Source of the DNA: Bacteroidales bacterium
GTDB lineage: Bacteria; Bacteroidota; Bacteroidia; Bacteroidales; VadinHA17
Direction of reading: 5' to 3'
Assembly: GCA_029974835.1 (NCBI GenBank)
Contig: JARKQN010000065.1
Coordinates: 29,123-93,122 of the forward strand
DNA: 64,000 nucleotides
Notes under the pieces: model-generated
The model's database searches: none
The model's input: only the letters and a program-made list of their open reading frames with translations
What the model was told of the DNA's origin: nothing
Program-made: the position numbers and the translations under genes
Part shown: positions 20,219-29,806 of the stretch, in pieces
How positions within the stretch are numbered: the stretch's first letter is position 1
Layout of the letters: each line of letters opens with the position of its first letter

Positions 20219-21217
20219 CTATTTCGGGTCATATGCCCATTTAAGCCATAACGATCCCCATGTAAAACCTCCTCCGAAGGCTGCCAGAATAAGGTTATCA
20301 CCTTTCCTGAGCCTATTCTCATATTCCCATAAAGCAAGGGGAATTGTAGCAGCCGTGGTATTGCCGTATTTTTCAATGTTTATCATCACCTTTTCGGGTG
20401 GGAGGCCCATTCTTCTGCCGGTGGCATCAATAATGCGGAGGTTTGCCTGGTGGGGAACCAGATAAGCAATATCGTCGGGCTTAAGATTATTTTTTTCCAT
20501 TATTTCCGCAGCAACATCAGCCATGCTGGTGACTGCGAATTTAAATACTGTCTGTCCTTCCTGATAGATAAAGTGTTCTTTGGCATCCACTGTTTCGTGC
20601 GAAGGAGGCCTGACGGAACCTCCGGCCTTCATGTGCAGGTATTTCCGCCCCGACCCGTCAACCCTGAGTATCTGATCCATAACTCCCAGCTCTTCGGTAG
20701 TGGGTTCGAGCAGCACTGCAGCAGCGGCATCCCCGAAAAGAGGGCATGTGGTGCGGTCGGTGTAATCAGTTATAGACGACATCTTATCGGCGCCAACTAT
20801 AATAATCTTCTTGTATCTGCCCGTTTCAATAAAGGAGGCTCCGGTATGAAGAGCAAAGATAAACCCGGAACAGGCGGCACTAAGGTCAAAACTGAAAGCG
20901 TTTTTTATCCCTGCCTTATCGCTGATAATGTTGGCCGTTGCGGGGAAAAGCATATCGGGGGTAATTGTGGCGCAGATAAGAACTTCGATTTCATCGGGAG
21001 AAGTTCCTGTTTTCTCAAGCAGTCCCATTACGGCCTTGTCGGCCATATCGGAAGTGCCAAGGCCTTCGCCCCTGAGTATCCTGCGTTCCCTGATTCCGAC
21101 TCTCTGCATTATCCACTCATCGGATGTGTCGACCATCCTTGAGAGTTCAAAATTATCGAGCCTGTATTCGGGGACCCAGGCATGAATACCGGTAATGGCC
21201 GCCCTTATTTTTCCCAT
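20219..21217 (-). CDS. fabH: 3-oxoacyl-ACP synthase III
   Basis: The 332-residue KAS III carries the full catalytic triad: Cys116 (SAACSGF), His256 (VPHQAN) and Asn286 (GNTTAA). It starts fatty acid elongation by condensing an acyl-CoA with malonyl-ACP; in Bacteroidota branched starters are common. It begins 1 nt after the plsX stop in the conserved order yceD-rpmF-plsX-fabH. Confidence 0.96.
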   Translation of the reverse strand: MGKIRAAITGIHAWVPEYRLDNFELSRMVDTSDEWIMQRVGIRERRILRGEGLGTSDMADKAVMGLLEKTGTSPDEIEVLICATITPDMLFPATANIISDKAGIKNAFSFDLSAACSGFIFALHTGASFIETGRYKKIIIVGADKMSSITDYTDRTTCPLFGDAAAAVLLEPTTEELGVMDQILRVDGSGRKYLHMKAGGSVRPPSHETVDAKEHFIYQEGQTVFKFAVTSMADVAAEIMEKNNLKPDDIAYLVPHQANLRIIDATGRRMGLPPEKVMINIEKYGNTTAATIPLALWEYENRLRKGDNLILAAFGGGFTWGSLWLKWAYDPK

Positions 21218-21218
21218 T

Positions 21219-22157
21219 TTAAATTTCTTCTTTTATTCTTTGTGCAAGATTGGCCGAGACTACCGACCTTGTCTGAAGTATCATATTCATTATGGCCTTC
21301 CTGTTTGAGTTCCCGTGGCCTATTACAACATTAGCGTTAACCCCTATCACAGGCGTTCCGCCGATATTTTCGAAATCGAGAAGGTCAAAAAATGAGTCCT
21401 TGAGTTTCCGCATCCGGTAGATGGTATAAAACGCCTCAGCCTGTTTAAGAACAATATTTCCGACAAACCCGTCGCATACTATTACATCGGGCATATCTTC
21501 ATGAAACAACTGGTTGCTTTCAATATTTCCCCGGAAATTAATTGAGGAATCCTCCTTCATCATTTCGTATGCCGACCTTACTGCTGATGCCCCTTTTGAA
21601 TCTTCAGCTCCTATATTCAACAGAGCTACTGTCGGGTTCTTTTTGCCAAGTACGTACCTGGCATAAATTGAGCCAAGCTTTCCATACTGCAGAAGAACTT
21701 CAGGTTTGCAGTCGGGGTTAAGTCCGACGTCGAGCAAAACAGAATACCTGCCCGAAACGGAGGGTACATTTGTTACAAGGGCCGGTCTCTGCACTCCCGG
21801 GACAACATTTACCGTATAACTTGCGCCAACAAGCATTGCACCGGTGTTCCCTGCACTGCAGAACCCGTCAATAAGGCCGCTTTTAAGGAGGCCGTATCCT
21901 ACTGCAATGCTTGAATTCTTTTTCTGAGAAAATGATTTCGCCGGATGATCTCCCATGTCTATCACCTGGGATGCATGGACAATGTCAAAATCGGATGGTT
22001 CTGCCGAGAGTTCACTCAGCTTTGCAAGGATTGATCTCTCATCGCCCACAAGAACCAGCCTCTCATTTCCTGAGAGATGCTTCAGAGTGTCAACAGCTCC
22101 CTCGACAACAACTTCAGGAGCATAATCACCTCCCATTACATCTATACCCAGTTTCAT
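21219..22157 (-). CDS. plsX: Phosphate acyltransferase PlsX
   Basis: The 312-residue protein begins with the PlsX signature [14 protein letters not shown] and contains SAGNTGAML. PlsX converts acyl-ACP to acyl-phosphate, the donor for PlsY in phospholipid synthesis. It lies between rpmF and fabH. Confidence 0.96.
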   Translation of the reverse strand: MKLGIDVMGGDYAPEVVVEGAVDTLKHLSGNERLVLVGDERSILAKLSELSAEPSDFDIVHASQVIDMGDHPAKSFSQKKNSSIAVGYGLLKSGLIDGFCSAGNTGAMLVGASYTVNVVPGVQRPALVTNVPSVSGRYSVLLDVGLNPDCKPEVLLQYGKLGSIYARYVLGKKNPTVALLNIGAEDSKGASAVRSAYEMMKEDSSINFRGNIESNQLFHEDMPDVIVCDGFVGNIVLKQAEAFYTIYRMRKLKDSFFDLLDFENIGGTPVIGVNANVVIGHGNSNRKAIMNMILQTRSVVSANLAQRIKEEI

Positions 22158-22191
22158 ACCTTAAAGGTGTTAATCAGGGAAGCAGGACTCT

Positions 22192-22377
22192 CTACGATGC
22201 AGCTTTCTTTTCAATAGCCGGTTTGCCCCTGTAATAACCGCATTCGGGACAAACACGATGATATTCGACTGTTGAACCGCAGTTTGAGCAGGCCATCGTG
22301 GTGGGCTTGGTTGCCTTATAATGAGTCCTTCTCTTGTCTCTCCTGGTACTCGAATGTTTATGTTTCGGATGTGCCAT
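22192..22377 (-). CDS. rpmF: 50S ribosomal protein L32
   Basis: The 61-residue protein has the L32 N-terminus (MAHPKHKHSSTRRDKRR) and a zinc ribbon of two CxxC pairs (CSNC and CPEC). It follows yceD by 11 nt in the usual cluster with fatty acid genes. Confidence 0.97.
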   Translation of the reverse strand: MAHPKHKHSSTRRDKRRTHYKATKPTTMACSNCGSTVEYHRVCPECGYYRGKPAIEKKAAS

Positions 22378-22388
22378 TTTTCTGCCTT

Positions 22389-22901
22389 TTAATTGTTATT
22401 TAATAATTTTTTAAGCTCGTTCATTTGTTTATTTTCATTTTCGGCCCTGTGACTTTCGAGGCGGGCTATCATGTCGGGGTTACACCCGCACCGCCCGTCT
22501 TTTCCATCGGGATGGATTCTCCTGAGAGGAAGAGCCAGGTGTATGTATTCGTAAAAAAGCTGACTCAGATCAAACTCATGACTTGAAAAAGGTACAAAAA
22601 TTATTTCGGGATCGCCTTCATCAGTATCATGCCCGGTCTTTAATATGATATTGTTTTCACATTCAACCTTTTGCATAAAAAACTCAAGACACCGGTCACA
22701 ACTGATTTTAACTGCCCCGGAAATGACTATTCTGAGATTAATGCATGCAGATCCTTTTTCAAGCAGAACATGCGCCCGGAGGTCTCCCTCTTTTATTTCC
22801 GAATCTTCAAAGCCATCAAAGAACTTATTGCCGATTCCAAACTCAAAAGTGTGTTTCCCCTCTTTAAGACCGATTAATGGTATTGTATATAACCCGGTCA
22901 T
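22389..22901 (-). CDS. yceD: DUF177/YceD family protein
   Basis: The 170-residue protein shows the DUF177 core with a CDRCLEFF pair of cysteines and a C-terminal CGCNPD motif. In many bacteria the gene precedes rpmF, and in plants the homologue acts in 23S rRNA accumulation. Position and motifs agree; the exact role is not settled. Confidence 0.85.
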   Translation of the reverse strand: MTGLYTIPLIGLKEGKHTFEFGIGNKFFDGFEDSEIKEGDLRAHVLLEKGSACINLRIVISGAVKISCDRCLEFFMQKVECENNIILKTGHDTDEGDPEIIFVPFSSHEFDLSQLFYEYIHLALPLRRIHPDGKDGRCGCNPDMIARLESHRAENENKQMNELKKLLNNN

Positions 22902-22920
22902 TCTTTTGATTTTTGGTTTG

Positions 22921-22928
22921 CAAAAATA
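22921..22928 (-). promoter_or_regulatory. Candidate -7 element for yceD-rpmF-plsX-fabH
   Basis: TATTTTTG on the minus strand, about 20 nt before the yceD start, matches TAnnTTTG. No clear TTG is present at the -33 position, so the call is partial. Confidence 0.4.
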
Positions 22929-23026
22929 TAAATGATTGGCTAATTAAAAAAATAATACCTGAAAAAGTGACATTTATATCATTAAAGTCTCCGGCTGCCG
23001 GTGTTTTTCCGCCGTTTACCGGAAAA

Positions 23027-23060
23027 TTGTTTCCCGGCCTCCGTTCAAGGTTTATTTTTG
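23027..23060 (+). promoter_or_regulatory. Promoter for the LiaF-like/LytS/LytTR cluster
   Basis: TTG (23027-23029) and TATTTTTG (23053-23060) are separated by 23 nt, slightly longer than the usual spacing, and lie about 24 nt before the first gene of the cluster. Confidence 0.4.
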
Positions 23061-23083
23061 CTGTCAACCAATAGGGAAAAGTC

Positions 23084-23437
23084 ATGAAGTATAAAGAACA
23101 TCATCCGCTCGTCAGCCTTGGACTCTTTTTTATTGTCCTGGGGGTGGTGCTGCTGACAGCAACAAACGATTTGCTGGGACTTGGCAGCGTTAGGGATTAC
23201 TTCACCTGGGAGACAGCCCTGGTCTTCATCGGCCTGCTTTTGCTGGTCAATCTCAGGTTTACCGGAGGAATACTGCTGATTGCAGCCGGAACCTGGTTTA
23301 TGCTCGAAAAACTTTTATTTGAGATACCCCCCCTGGTTAAAACCCTTTACTGGCCCGGCGTAATAATCTTACTGGGCATTTCATTTATTCTTTCCTATTT
23401 GTTTTCAGGAAAAAGAAAATCGGTAATTAAACAATAA
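23084..23437 (+). CDS. Small LiaF-type membrane protein
   Basis: The 117-residue protein has about four hydrophobic segments and resembles the transmembrane part of LiaI/LiaF-like (DUF5668) proteins, with no soluble domain. It is 18 nt upstream of a full-length relative and in an apparent operon with a LytS kinase and LytTR regulator, suggesting a role in sensing envelope state. Confidence 0.7.
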   Translation: MKYKEHHPLVSLGLFFIVLGVVLLTATNDLLGLGSVRDYFTWETALVFIGLLLLVNLRFTGGILLIAAGTWFMLEKLLFEIPPLVKTLYWPGVIILLGISFILSYLFSGKRKSVIKQ

Positions 23438-23455
23438 TAAAATAAATTTACAGCT

Positions 23456-24208
23456 ATGGAAACGAATGATAATTTTTACGGTAAAAATAACCCTGAGAAT
23501 AATCACCGGCATCATCACTCTTCCTACAACAGGGTTGTTATTGGTGTAATACTTGTTCTGGCAGGCCTGCTTATGATAATGAAAAATGCAGGGTTCTTCA
23601 GCCATTTTATCGAAGAGGTGATCTTCAGCTGGCAGATGCTGCTGGTTACAATAGGGCTTATAATTACAATCGGATCTTCAGGAAGTAAAACAGCCGGAAT
23701 TATTCTGATGGCTGTCGGATCCTTCTTCCTCATCCCGGAAATTTTCAGCGAGGCCTTTAATATTTACAACATGTTCTGGCCATCCATCTTCATTATTATC
23801 GGTGTTATTTTTATCTTTTCGAGGAGAAGATGGAGACCTTCAGGCCATATATCTGAAACCGGGGAGGAGTTTATCGATTATGTATATGTTTTCAGCGGCG
23901 GTGAACGCCAGATACAGACCGGCAATTTCAGAGGAGGCAAAGTGACAGCGGTTTTTGGCGGGGCTGAACTTGATCTCACCAGGTCATCGCTTGCACCGGG
24001 CGTTAACACTCTTGAAGTGGCTTGCGTTTTCGGAGGTGTGACAATCAAGGTTCCCGATGAATGGGATATTAAAATTGAGGTTACCCCTGTACTGGGAGGC
24101 TTCAGTGATGAAAGAAAACTGAGGGAGGGGAGAACCGTAATTCAGGGTAAGCAACTGATTATAAAAGGAGCTGTGGTATTTGGCGGCGGAGAAGTAAAAA
24201 GCGCTTAG
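23456..24208 (+). CDS. LiaF-like cell-wall stress sensor (DUF5668 + C-terminal beta domain)
   Basis: The 250-residue protein starts with a His/Asn-rich segment, then about four membrane helices (residues 25-120), then a soluble beta-rich domain with repeated turns (VFSGGERQI, VFGGAELDLT, VFGGVTIKVP, VFGGGEVKS) like the C-terminus of LiaF. LiaF proteins restrain a partner kinase of the cell-envelope stress response. The kinase gene begins 6 nt downstream, so such a role here is likely. Confidence 0.75.
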   Translation: METNDNFYGKNNPENNHRHHHSSYNRVVIGVILVLAGLLMIMKNAGFFSHFIEEVIFSWQMLLVTIGLIITIGSSGSKTAGIILMAVGSFFLIPEIFSEAFNIYNMFWPSIFIIIGVIFIFSRRRWRPSGHISETGEEFIDYVYVFSGGERQIQTGNFRGGKVTAVFGGAELDLTRSSLAPGVNTLEVACVFGGVTIKVPDEWDIKIEVTPVLGGFSDERKLREGRTVIQGKQLIIKGAVVFGGGEVKSA

Positions 24209-24214
24209 TTAATA

Positions 24215-25264
24215 ATGAAACATCCTCTCTTCCAGAATAAACTCAGGATGGTCGTGTGGTGGCTGACCTGGCTGGTACTCAGCCTTGGTCAGCTGCTCCT
24301 TTACTATATTGTGTATGACAGGAATATAAATTACAATATTGCCGATGTTGCAGTATCTTTTATAATCTACTCGGGAATAGGTATCGCAATATGGTATCCT
24401 TTCAGGTTTTTCAACTCCCGCACAATAAAATCAGTGATGCTTGTCACCAATATACTTCTGCTGGGTGCGGCAGTTATAGTAACATGGATAGTCCTTTCAA
24501 GATATCTGCTGGTTATTATTATTCCCGATTCGGCGGAAATGGAGCTCTACTGGGAAGCCACCCTTCCTTACCGGGCGGGAAGCGGCACCCTTATTTTCGG
24601 ACTTATCATCCTAACGTATTACCTGATAATGAGCATGTCGGCTCTCGCCGAGAAAAAAGCCAGGGAAGCAAAGCTTGAGGCTGTCATCAGGGATACAGAA
24701 CTCAGAATGCTGAGGTCTCAGATTAACCCCCATTTCCTCTTTAACACTCTTAATTCCATAAGTTCCCTCACTGTCACCAACCCCGAGAAAGCCCGGCTGA
24801 TGGTTATTAAACTATCCGATTTTATGAGGTATTCGCTTTCAAGTAAAGATGAGCAACCGGTCACTCTTGAAAGTGAGATGGAAAATATACGGCTTTATCT
24901 GGATATCGAAAAAGTGAGGTTCGGCGACAGACTGGCTTATGAAGAAATGATTGAAAAAGAGTGCCTGAAAATAAAAATTCCGGTGCTCCTCCTTCAACCT
25001 CTTTATGAAAACGCTGTCAAGCATGGCGTGCATGAAAGCACTGGAACCATTAAAATCACGACCAGAATAACATGCGGAGGGAAATATGTGAGGATTGATA
25101 TCGGTAACAACTACGAAGCCGGTGCTGTCAGCGCAATGGGGACGGGTACCGGACTGGCAAACGTGTCAAAAAGGCTCGACCTCTATTATGGCGGAAACGC
25201 CTCAATAAATGTCAGCCGTGAAAATAATCTTTTCAGGGTGGTATTAAACCTTCCGATGGAATAA
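24215..25264 (+). CDS. LytS/YehU-family sensor histidine kinase
   Basis: The 349-residue protein has four membrane helices (about residues 12-145), a short linker, then a His_kinase domain: the H-box has His173 in INPHFLFNTLN, followed by the N-box ENAVKHGV and the G-box GTGTGLANV. It should phosphorylate the LytTR regulator encoded 49 nt downstream. It has no separate ligand domain, so the membrane part or the LiaF-like partner probably senses the signal. Confidence 0.92.
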   Translation: MKHPLFQNKLRMVVWWLTWLVLSLGQLLLYYIVYDRNINYNIADVAVSFIIYSGIGIAIWYPFRFFNSRTIKSVMLVTNILLLGAAVIVTWIVLSRYLLVIIIPDSAEMELYWEATLPYRAGSGTLIFGLIILTYYLIMSMSALAEKKAREAKLEAVIRDTELRMLRSQINPHFLFNTLNSISSLTVTNPEKARLMVIKLSDFMRYSLSSKDEQPVTLESEMENIRLYLDIEKVRFGDRLAYEEMIEKECLKIKIPVLLLQPLYENAVKHGVHESTGTIKITTRITCGGKYVRIDIGNNYEAGAVSAMGTGTGLANVSKRLDLYYGGNASINVSRENNLFRVVLNLPME

Positions 25265-25313
25265 AATTCTGTCTTTAAAAGGCAACCGGACCTGAAATTA
25301 TGTACCGTATTTT

Positions 25314-26057
25314 ATGAAAAGAATCAGAACAATTATTATTGACGATGAGGCCCCCGCAAGGGAAATACTCAGGCACTATCTCAGCACAATAAATGAAATT
25401 GAGATTGTTGCAGAATGCTCAGACGGGTTTTCCGGACTGAAAGCAATATCGGAAATCAAGCCCGATCTGATTTTTCTTGATATCCAGATGCCACGCCTGA
25501 ACGGGTTTGAACTCCTGGAGGTTCTTACTGAAAAACCGGAGGTAATATTTACCACCGCTTACGATCAGTATGCAATAAAGGCTTTCGAGATGAATGCGGT
25601 TAATTACCTGATGAAACCCTTTCCGGAGGAGAGGCTTAAGGATGCCGTCGGTAAGGCAATGGACAGATTGCCAGGCAAAGAATCACGTTCCGGTGCAACA
25701 GGCAACCCTATCGAAAAACTGCCGTCACCTCTTGCAAGAATCGTAGTCAGGAAGGGAAACGGAATAAACATTATTCCGGTTGATGATATAAGATACCTTG
25801 AAGCCCAGGATGACTTCGTGATGATATATTATTCATCAGGGAAGGCCCTTAAGCAGCAAACCATGAAATTCTACGAAGATAACCTGCCATCCGACAGGTT
25901 TGCAAGAATTCACCGGTCGTATATTGTAAAGATCTCGGAAATCAAGAAGCTGGAACCCTACAGCAAAGACAATTATGTAGCTGTGCTGGCAGGAGGCGAG
26001 AAAATTCCCGTCAGCCGCTCGGGTTACCGGAATCTGAGGGAAGAGCTTAATTTCTGA
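25314..26057 (+). CDS. LytTR-family response regulator
   Basis: The 247-residue protein has an N-terminal receiver domain (acidic pair at 10-12, phosphoacceptor Asp56 in FLDIQMP, Lys in MKPF) and a C-terminal LytTR DNA-binding domain (about 140-245; FARIHRSYIVKI, YVAVLAGGEKIPVSR). It is the partner of the kinase just upstream. Confidence 0.93.
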   Translation: MKRIRTIIIDDEAPAREILRHYLSTINEIEIVAECSDGFSGLKAISEIKPDLIFLDIQMPRLNGFELLEVLTEKPEVIFTTAYDQYAIKAFEMNAVNYLMKPFPEERLKDAVGKAMDRLPGKESRSGATGNPIEKLPSPLARIVVRKGNGINIIPVDDIRYLEAQDDFVMIYYSSGKALKQQTMKFYEDNLPSDRFARIHRSYIVKISEIKKLEPYSKDNYVAVLAGGEKIPVSRSGYRNLREELNF

Positions 26058-26061
26058 ACCG

Positions 26062-26358
26062 TCAGTGTTTCAGCCTGTTCGACCGGGGAAACTTTCTTAA
26101 AAAAGTGCCGGCCGGCCGGTATCTTTTAATACGTATAAGCGGAACAGGATCATAGCCATGAGTCCCGCCTGGCCTGCACCTTAATATCCTGTCCAGTCCC
26201 ATTATCGATCCCCGTACGGGACCGTGAAGCTTCAATGCATCCAGCATATACATGGAACATGACGGCACATGACGGCAGGAAGGCCTCAGCATAGGCGAAA
26301 TGGCATACCTGTAAAACCAGACCGGTACCGACAACAGAAAGACAAGGAGCCTTCTCAT
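26062..26358 (-). CDS. yidD: Membrane protein insertion efficiency factor YidD
   Basis: From the ATG at 26358 the protein is 98 residues and shows the YidD pattern: an N-terminal amphipathic/hydrophobic helix, then SPMLRPSCRHVPSCSMYM and GGTHGYDPVP. It aids YidC-dependent membrane insertion. The frame is open upstream to 26460, but that extension does not resemble the family. The gene is not next to rnpA or yidC here. Confidence 0.88.
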   Translation of the reverse strand: MRRLLVFLLSVPVWFYRYAISPMLRPSCRHVPSCSMYMLDALKLHGPVRGSIMGLDRILRCRPGGTHGYDPVPLIRIKRYRPAGTFLRKFPRSNRLKH

Positions 26359-26478
26359 GCAACAAAAATAACCATTATGAAACACAAATCCTGCCAAATT
26401 GTCAATATATCTGTACTGTGAACAGAGTGGCAGATATTTTGTTGAATTAAAATAAACCAAATTCAGGAGGGTACTTTT

Positions 26479-27159
26479 ATGACGATATGGGTAATTTTTA
26501 TTGGAATAATGATCCTGAGCTGGATCGTAAGCGCAAATCTTAAATCAAAGTTTAAAAAATACTCGAAGATACCTGTTGAGAACGGTATGTCGGGAAGGGA
26601 AATTGCCGAAAAGATGCTGCGCGACAACGGGATATACGATGTTAAAATCGAAAGCGTCCCCGGTCAGCTTACCGACCATTATAATCCTCTTAATAAAACA
26701 ATCAACCTGAGCCCCGAGGTTTACAGTGGCAGGAGCATTGCCGCAGCTGCGGTTGCCGCACACGAAACCGGCCATGCTGTTCAGCATGCAACTTCTTATG
26801 CATGGCTCGGGATGAGGTCGAGCCTGGTCCCTGCAGTAAGTTTTGCCTCAAAATGGGTACAGTGGATTCTGCTTATCGGGATTCTGGTCATAGAAAGATT
26901 TCCGGCTCTGCTTCTTTTCGGAATAGGACTTTTCGCCCTGACGACAATTTTCAGCTTCGTCACACTCCCGGTTGAAATAAACGCAAGTAAAAGAGCCCTT
27001 GCCTGGCTTTCGGTGTCGGGTATCACAACCTACGAAAATCATGACAGGGCGGAGGATGCTCTCAGGTCAGCCGCATACACCTATGTGGTTGCCGCACTCG
27101 GATCCTTGGCAACTCTGATTTACTACGTGATGATTTTCCTTGGGGCCACCCGCGACTGA
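26479..27159 (+). CDS. Membrane zinc metallopeptidase, YugP family
   Basis: The 226-residue protein has an N-terminal helix, a soluble segment with HETGH (95-99) in AAHETGHAVQHA, and further helices around residues 118-160 and 200-222. The fold belongs to the neutral zinc metallopeptidase 2 family (YugP). A strong ribosome site AGGAGG at 26465-26470, 8 nt before the ATG, fixes the start. The substrate is unknown. Confidence 0.9.
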   Translation: MTIWVIFIGIMILSWIVSANLKSKFKKYSKIPVENGMSGREIAEKMLRDNGIYDVKIESVPGQLTDHYNPLNKTINLSPEVYSGRSIAAAAVAAHETGHAVQHATSYAWLGMRSSLVPAVSFASKWVQWILLIGILVIERFPALLLFGIGLFALTTIFSFVTLPVEINASKRALAWLSVSGITTYENHDRAEDALRSAAYTYVVAALGSLATLIYYVMIFLGATRD

Positions 27160-27165
27160 AGTCTG

Positions 27166-27903
27166 TTACCTGCCGGGCACCGTAAGAAGCGAGCTTGTTT
27201 TGTGAATTGTGCGGATTATTAACCATATTATTGCTGCACCGGCAAAAAGGTAAAGCCAGAAAGGTGTAATCGCAGGCTTTCCGTCAACGGAATAGTTTCT
27301 GACAAAATCGAGTGCGGTAAAGATTACAAAGATGTTTATGAAGCTGTTGTACTCTCTTCTCAGGACGGTCTTTAATGAGAAGGTCAGCGATGGAGCCCTG
27401 TACTGCCTGAAAGACGGCAGAACTGCATTGGTTTTTTCCGCCCACCTGTCGTAAAGGTCCCCGAACTTTTTTCTGAGATACTGCTCCTCGGCAAACATTA
27501 TCCTTTCGTAATAAATCCAGTAAACAAGAAAAAATATGACGGCAAACTAGGCAGATCTCAGGAAAAGGACGGGCCCGAGCCACATGAAAAAGTTGCCAAT
27601 ATATAGTGGATGCCTGACAAGCGAATAGATACCTGTTGTGTTAAGTTCATCGGCAATCTGTCCTCCTGCAGTGTTCCTTCCTGAAGTGTTACCCGGAGCA
27701 AACCCCACCGTAAGTACCCGCACAAGCTGGCCGGCAAGGCTGACCGCGAGAAAAATTATCTCCTCCCTTAAATCGAATTTAATGATTAACGGATTTGTAA
27801 ACCAAAGAATTATAAAGCCCGGTATAGCAAACAGGACAGGAAACCAGCTTCTCCTTCTGAAAAGCCAGTTACCGCTGTTCTCAAATTCATGGACAAGGGA
27901 CAT
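27166..27903 (-). pseudogene. Isoprenylcysteine/phospholipid methyltransferase-family gene with one in-frame amber stop
   Basis: Two open pieces lie in the same frame: 27547-27903 (118 residues, ending LFLRSA) and the rest, down to 27166. They are separated only by one TAG at 27547-27549; the 16 codons after it are open and read into YWIYYERIMFAEEQYL. Joined, they give a methyltransferase-like membrane protein of about 244 residues with RHPLYIG before the stop and the EEQYLRKKFGDLY segment after it, both hallmarks of the ICMT/PEMT fold. The stop splits these two halves of the SAM/substrate site, so the protein is probably inactive unless the codon is read through or is a sequencing error. Confidence 0.8.
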
Positions 27904-27936
27904 AACGATGTTGAAAGCGGCAAAATTAGGAAAATT

Positions 27937-29085
27937 CTAGAAACTGTACTTTATTCTGACGAAGACAAGGTTTATCCTGCTTTTTTCACCTGCAAATCTG
28001 CCTTTGAAATGCTGCCAGATAAGTGTAAAATCTACATTTTCTGCCATTGAATAGTCAAGAGAGGGGCCGGCAAAATAACCTTCAAGATCAGGGAACCACA
28101 TCGCGGAAGTCCCCAGGCTCAGCAGTGGGTTGGCCGCCCACGTAAAACTGCCGAAGGCCGAAAACTCTGAAAAGGCAAGGTTCTTTGCCGACAGGGTTCC
28201 GGAGTAAAGTGAACTGAAACTGCTCAGGTCGGGAGGTTCGTTACAGTACATCACCTGAAACTGAAAAACCGAATTGTCACTGAACACCCTGTCAATACCT
28301 GCGGTGACAAGGAAGACTCCGGAAGTATCACTGAAATTTTTTACCGGCCTGAACCAGGTCGCCTCTCCCCTGAATGAAGTTTTAAACAGATTGCCCGACC
28401 ATCCTGCCCCTGCCACCAGGTCCGATCCATCCATGAAGCCTCCGAGAAGCTGCATATCGTATCCCCACTTGTTCCAGCGATAGAGTCCTGCAGCAGTAAT
28501 CTTGTCATCATATCCCGCTTTGACTACTGCCTCAATAGCCGACGACCAGGAAGGAAAATACTGCAACCTTACTGCATCGCTGCCCGGACGTTCGGTGTAA
28601 TCAAAGTCAAAAAACGAATAAGCGTTGAAAATGTCATTGGGATTCCAGACGAATGCCTGCCCCCAGTTTATTCTCTGCCTGCCTATCCGGGCCTGGAACT
28701 TTTCGTAGTTCAGGTCAATATAGAATCTGTCGGCCGTTGTGTTCAGTAAAAAGGAATTCCTGCTGATAATATTCCAGGAGAGGTCCAACCATCCGCGGTC
28801 AGCGGCGATCATTTCAGGGTAAGAAGGATTTAATCTGAGCATGTCTCCCGTAAAGAGCCTGTTCCTGAGTTCGAGGACCACAGCGACTTGGCTGCCTGCA
28901 CTGTAACTAAAGTTCAGCCTGTTATGGATAAGAAAATCATTGATAAACGGCCCGCTCAGGGAGTCGAACATGGCACTCTGCATGGTGGTGAAATAACCCG
29001 ATACTCTGAAATCCGGATCTTCCTGTCCCGGAGATAACAATGGTATCAGCAGGGCTGATGTCAGAGCCAGAAAATATTTTTTCAT
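27937..29085 (-). CDS. Outer-membrane beta-barrel protein of an ABC-exporter operon
   Basis: The 382-residue protein has a signal peptide (SPGQ at about residue 21) and alternating strands throughout, ending in an aromatic strand (FVRIKYSF) typical of outer-membrane barrels. The segment ARIGRQRINWGQAFVWNP resembles DUF1302/porin-like proteins. It overlaps the ATPase gene by one base and is the last gene of a six-gene operon, which suggests it is the outer-membrane part of that system. Confidence 0.75.
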   Translation of the reverse strand: MKKYFLALTSALLIPLLSPGQEDPDFRVSGYFTTMQSAMFDSLSGPFINDFLIHNRLNFSYSAGSQVAVVLELRNRLFTGDMLRLNPSYPEMIAADRGWLDLSWNIISRNSFLLNTTADRFYIDLNYEKFQARIGRQRINWGQAFVWNPNDIFNAYSFFDFDYTERPGSDAVRLQYFPSWSSAIEAVVKAGYDDKITAAGLYRWNKWGYDMQLLGGFMDGSDLVAGAGWSGNLFKTSFRGEATWFRPVKNFSDTSGVFLVTAGIDRVFSDNSVFQFQVMYCNEPPDLSSFSSLYSGTLSAKNLAFSEFSAFGSFTWAANPLLSLGTSAMWFPDLEGYFAGPSLDYSMAENVDFTLIWQHFKGRFAGEKSRINLVFVRIKYSF

Positions 29086-29798
29086 CAGGCAGGTTTGTTT
29101 TCTTTCTTCCTTATTTCATCCGACACCACTTTCCCGTCCAGCAGCGTTATAACCCTTCTGGCCATATTAACGACTCTCGGATCGTGAGTGGAAAAAATAA
29201 AAGTTATCTTCTCCTCCAGGTTGAGTTTTTCCATTATCTCCAGCAGTGTGGCAGCAGCTTTGGAATCGAGGTTGGCTGTAGGTTCGTCGGCCAGAATAAA
29301 CTTTGGTTTTGATGCAAGTGCCCTTGCCACGGCTACTCTCTGCTGCTGCCCGCCCGACAGCTTTGCAGGGCGGCTGTTAACACGTTCGGCAAGGCCTACA
29401 GCTGTTAAAAGCTCCATGGTGCGGGCATCGCGCTTTTCTGCCGGCCATTTCTGCAGCGACATAATGAAATCAACGTTTTCCTTTGCGGTCAGAACGGGGA
29501 TGAGATTATAGGACTGAAATACAAATCCGATATTCCGTAGTCTGAAATCAATAAGTTGGGAGGGTTTCAGCAGGGACAGATCGGTCCCGTCAATAATAAT
29601 CGTGCCCGAAGTCGGAATATCAAGACCGCCGATCAGGTTAAGCAGAGTGGTTTTTCCCGAGCCGGAAGGACCTACAACAGCGGCAAATTCTCCTTCCTCA
29701 AAGTCAAGGGAAATATTGTTTACGGCATGAACGTGTACCTCCGACCCGTCATATATCTTATTCACATTTCTTAATTCAAGTATTTTCATAACTGGCAT
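29085..29798 (-). CDS. ABC transporter ATP-binding protein, LolD/MacB type
   Basis: The 237-residue ATPase has Walker A GPSGSGKTT, the Q-loop, signature LSGGQQQRVAVARAL, Walker B FILADEPTANLD and the H-loop STHD. The LolD/MacB class works with FtsX-type permeases and moves substrates between the outer inner-membrane leaflet and the periplasm rather than importing. It lies between two permease genes and the barrel gene. Confidence 0.93.
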   Translation of the reverse strand: MPVMKILELRNVNKIYDGSEVHVHAVNNISLDFEEGEFAAVVGPSGSGKTTLLNLIGGLDIPTSGTIIIDGTDLSLLKPSQLIDFRLRNIGFVFQSYNLIPVLTAKENVDFIMSLQKWPAEKRDARTMELLTAVGLAERVNSRPAKLSGGQQQRVAVARALASKPKFILADEPTANLDSKAAATLLEIMEKLNLEEKITFIFSTHDPRVVNMARRVITLLDGKVVSDEIRKKENKPA

Positions 29799-29806
29799 TT
29801 TTAATA

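Noticed and set aside
27547-27549. Amber codon read as pyrrolysine
   Set aside because: Pyrrolysine decoding is not known from Bacteroidota and no pyl genes are present; a mutation or error is simpler.
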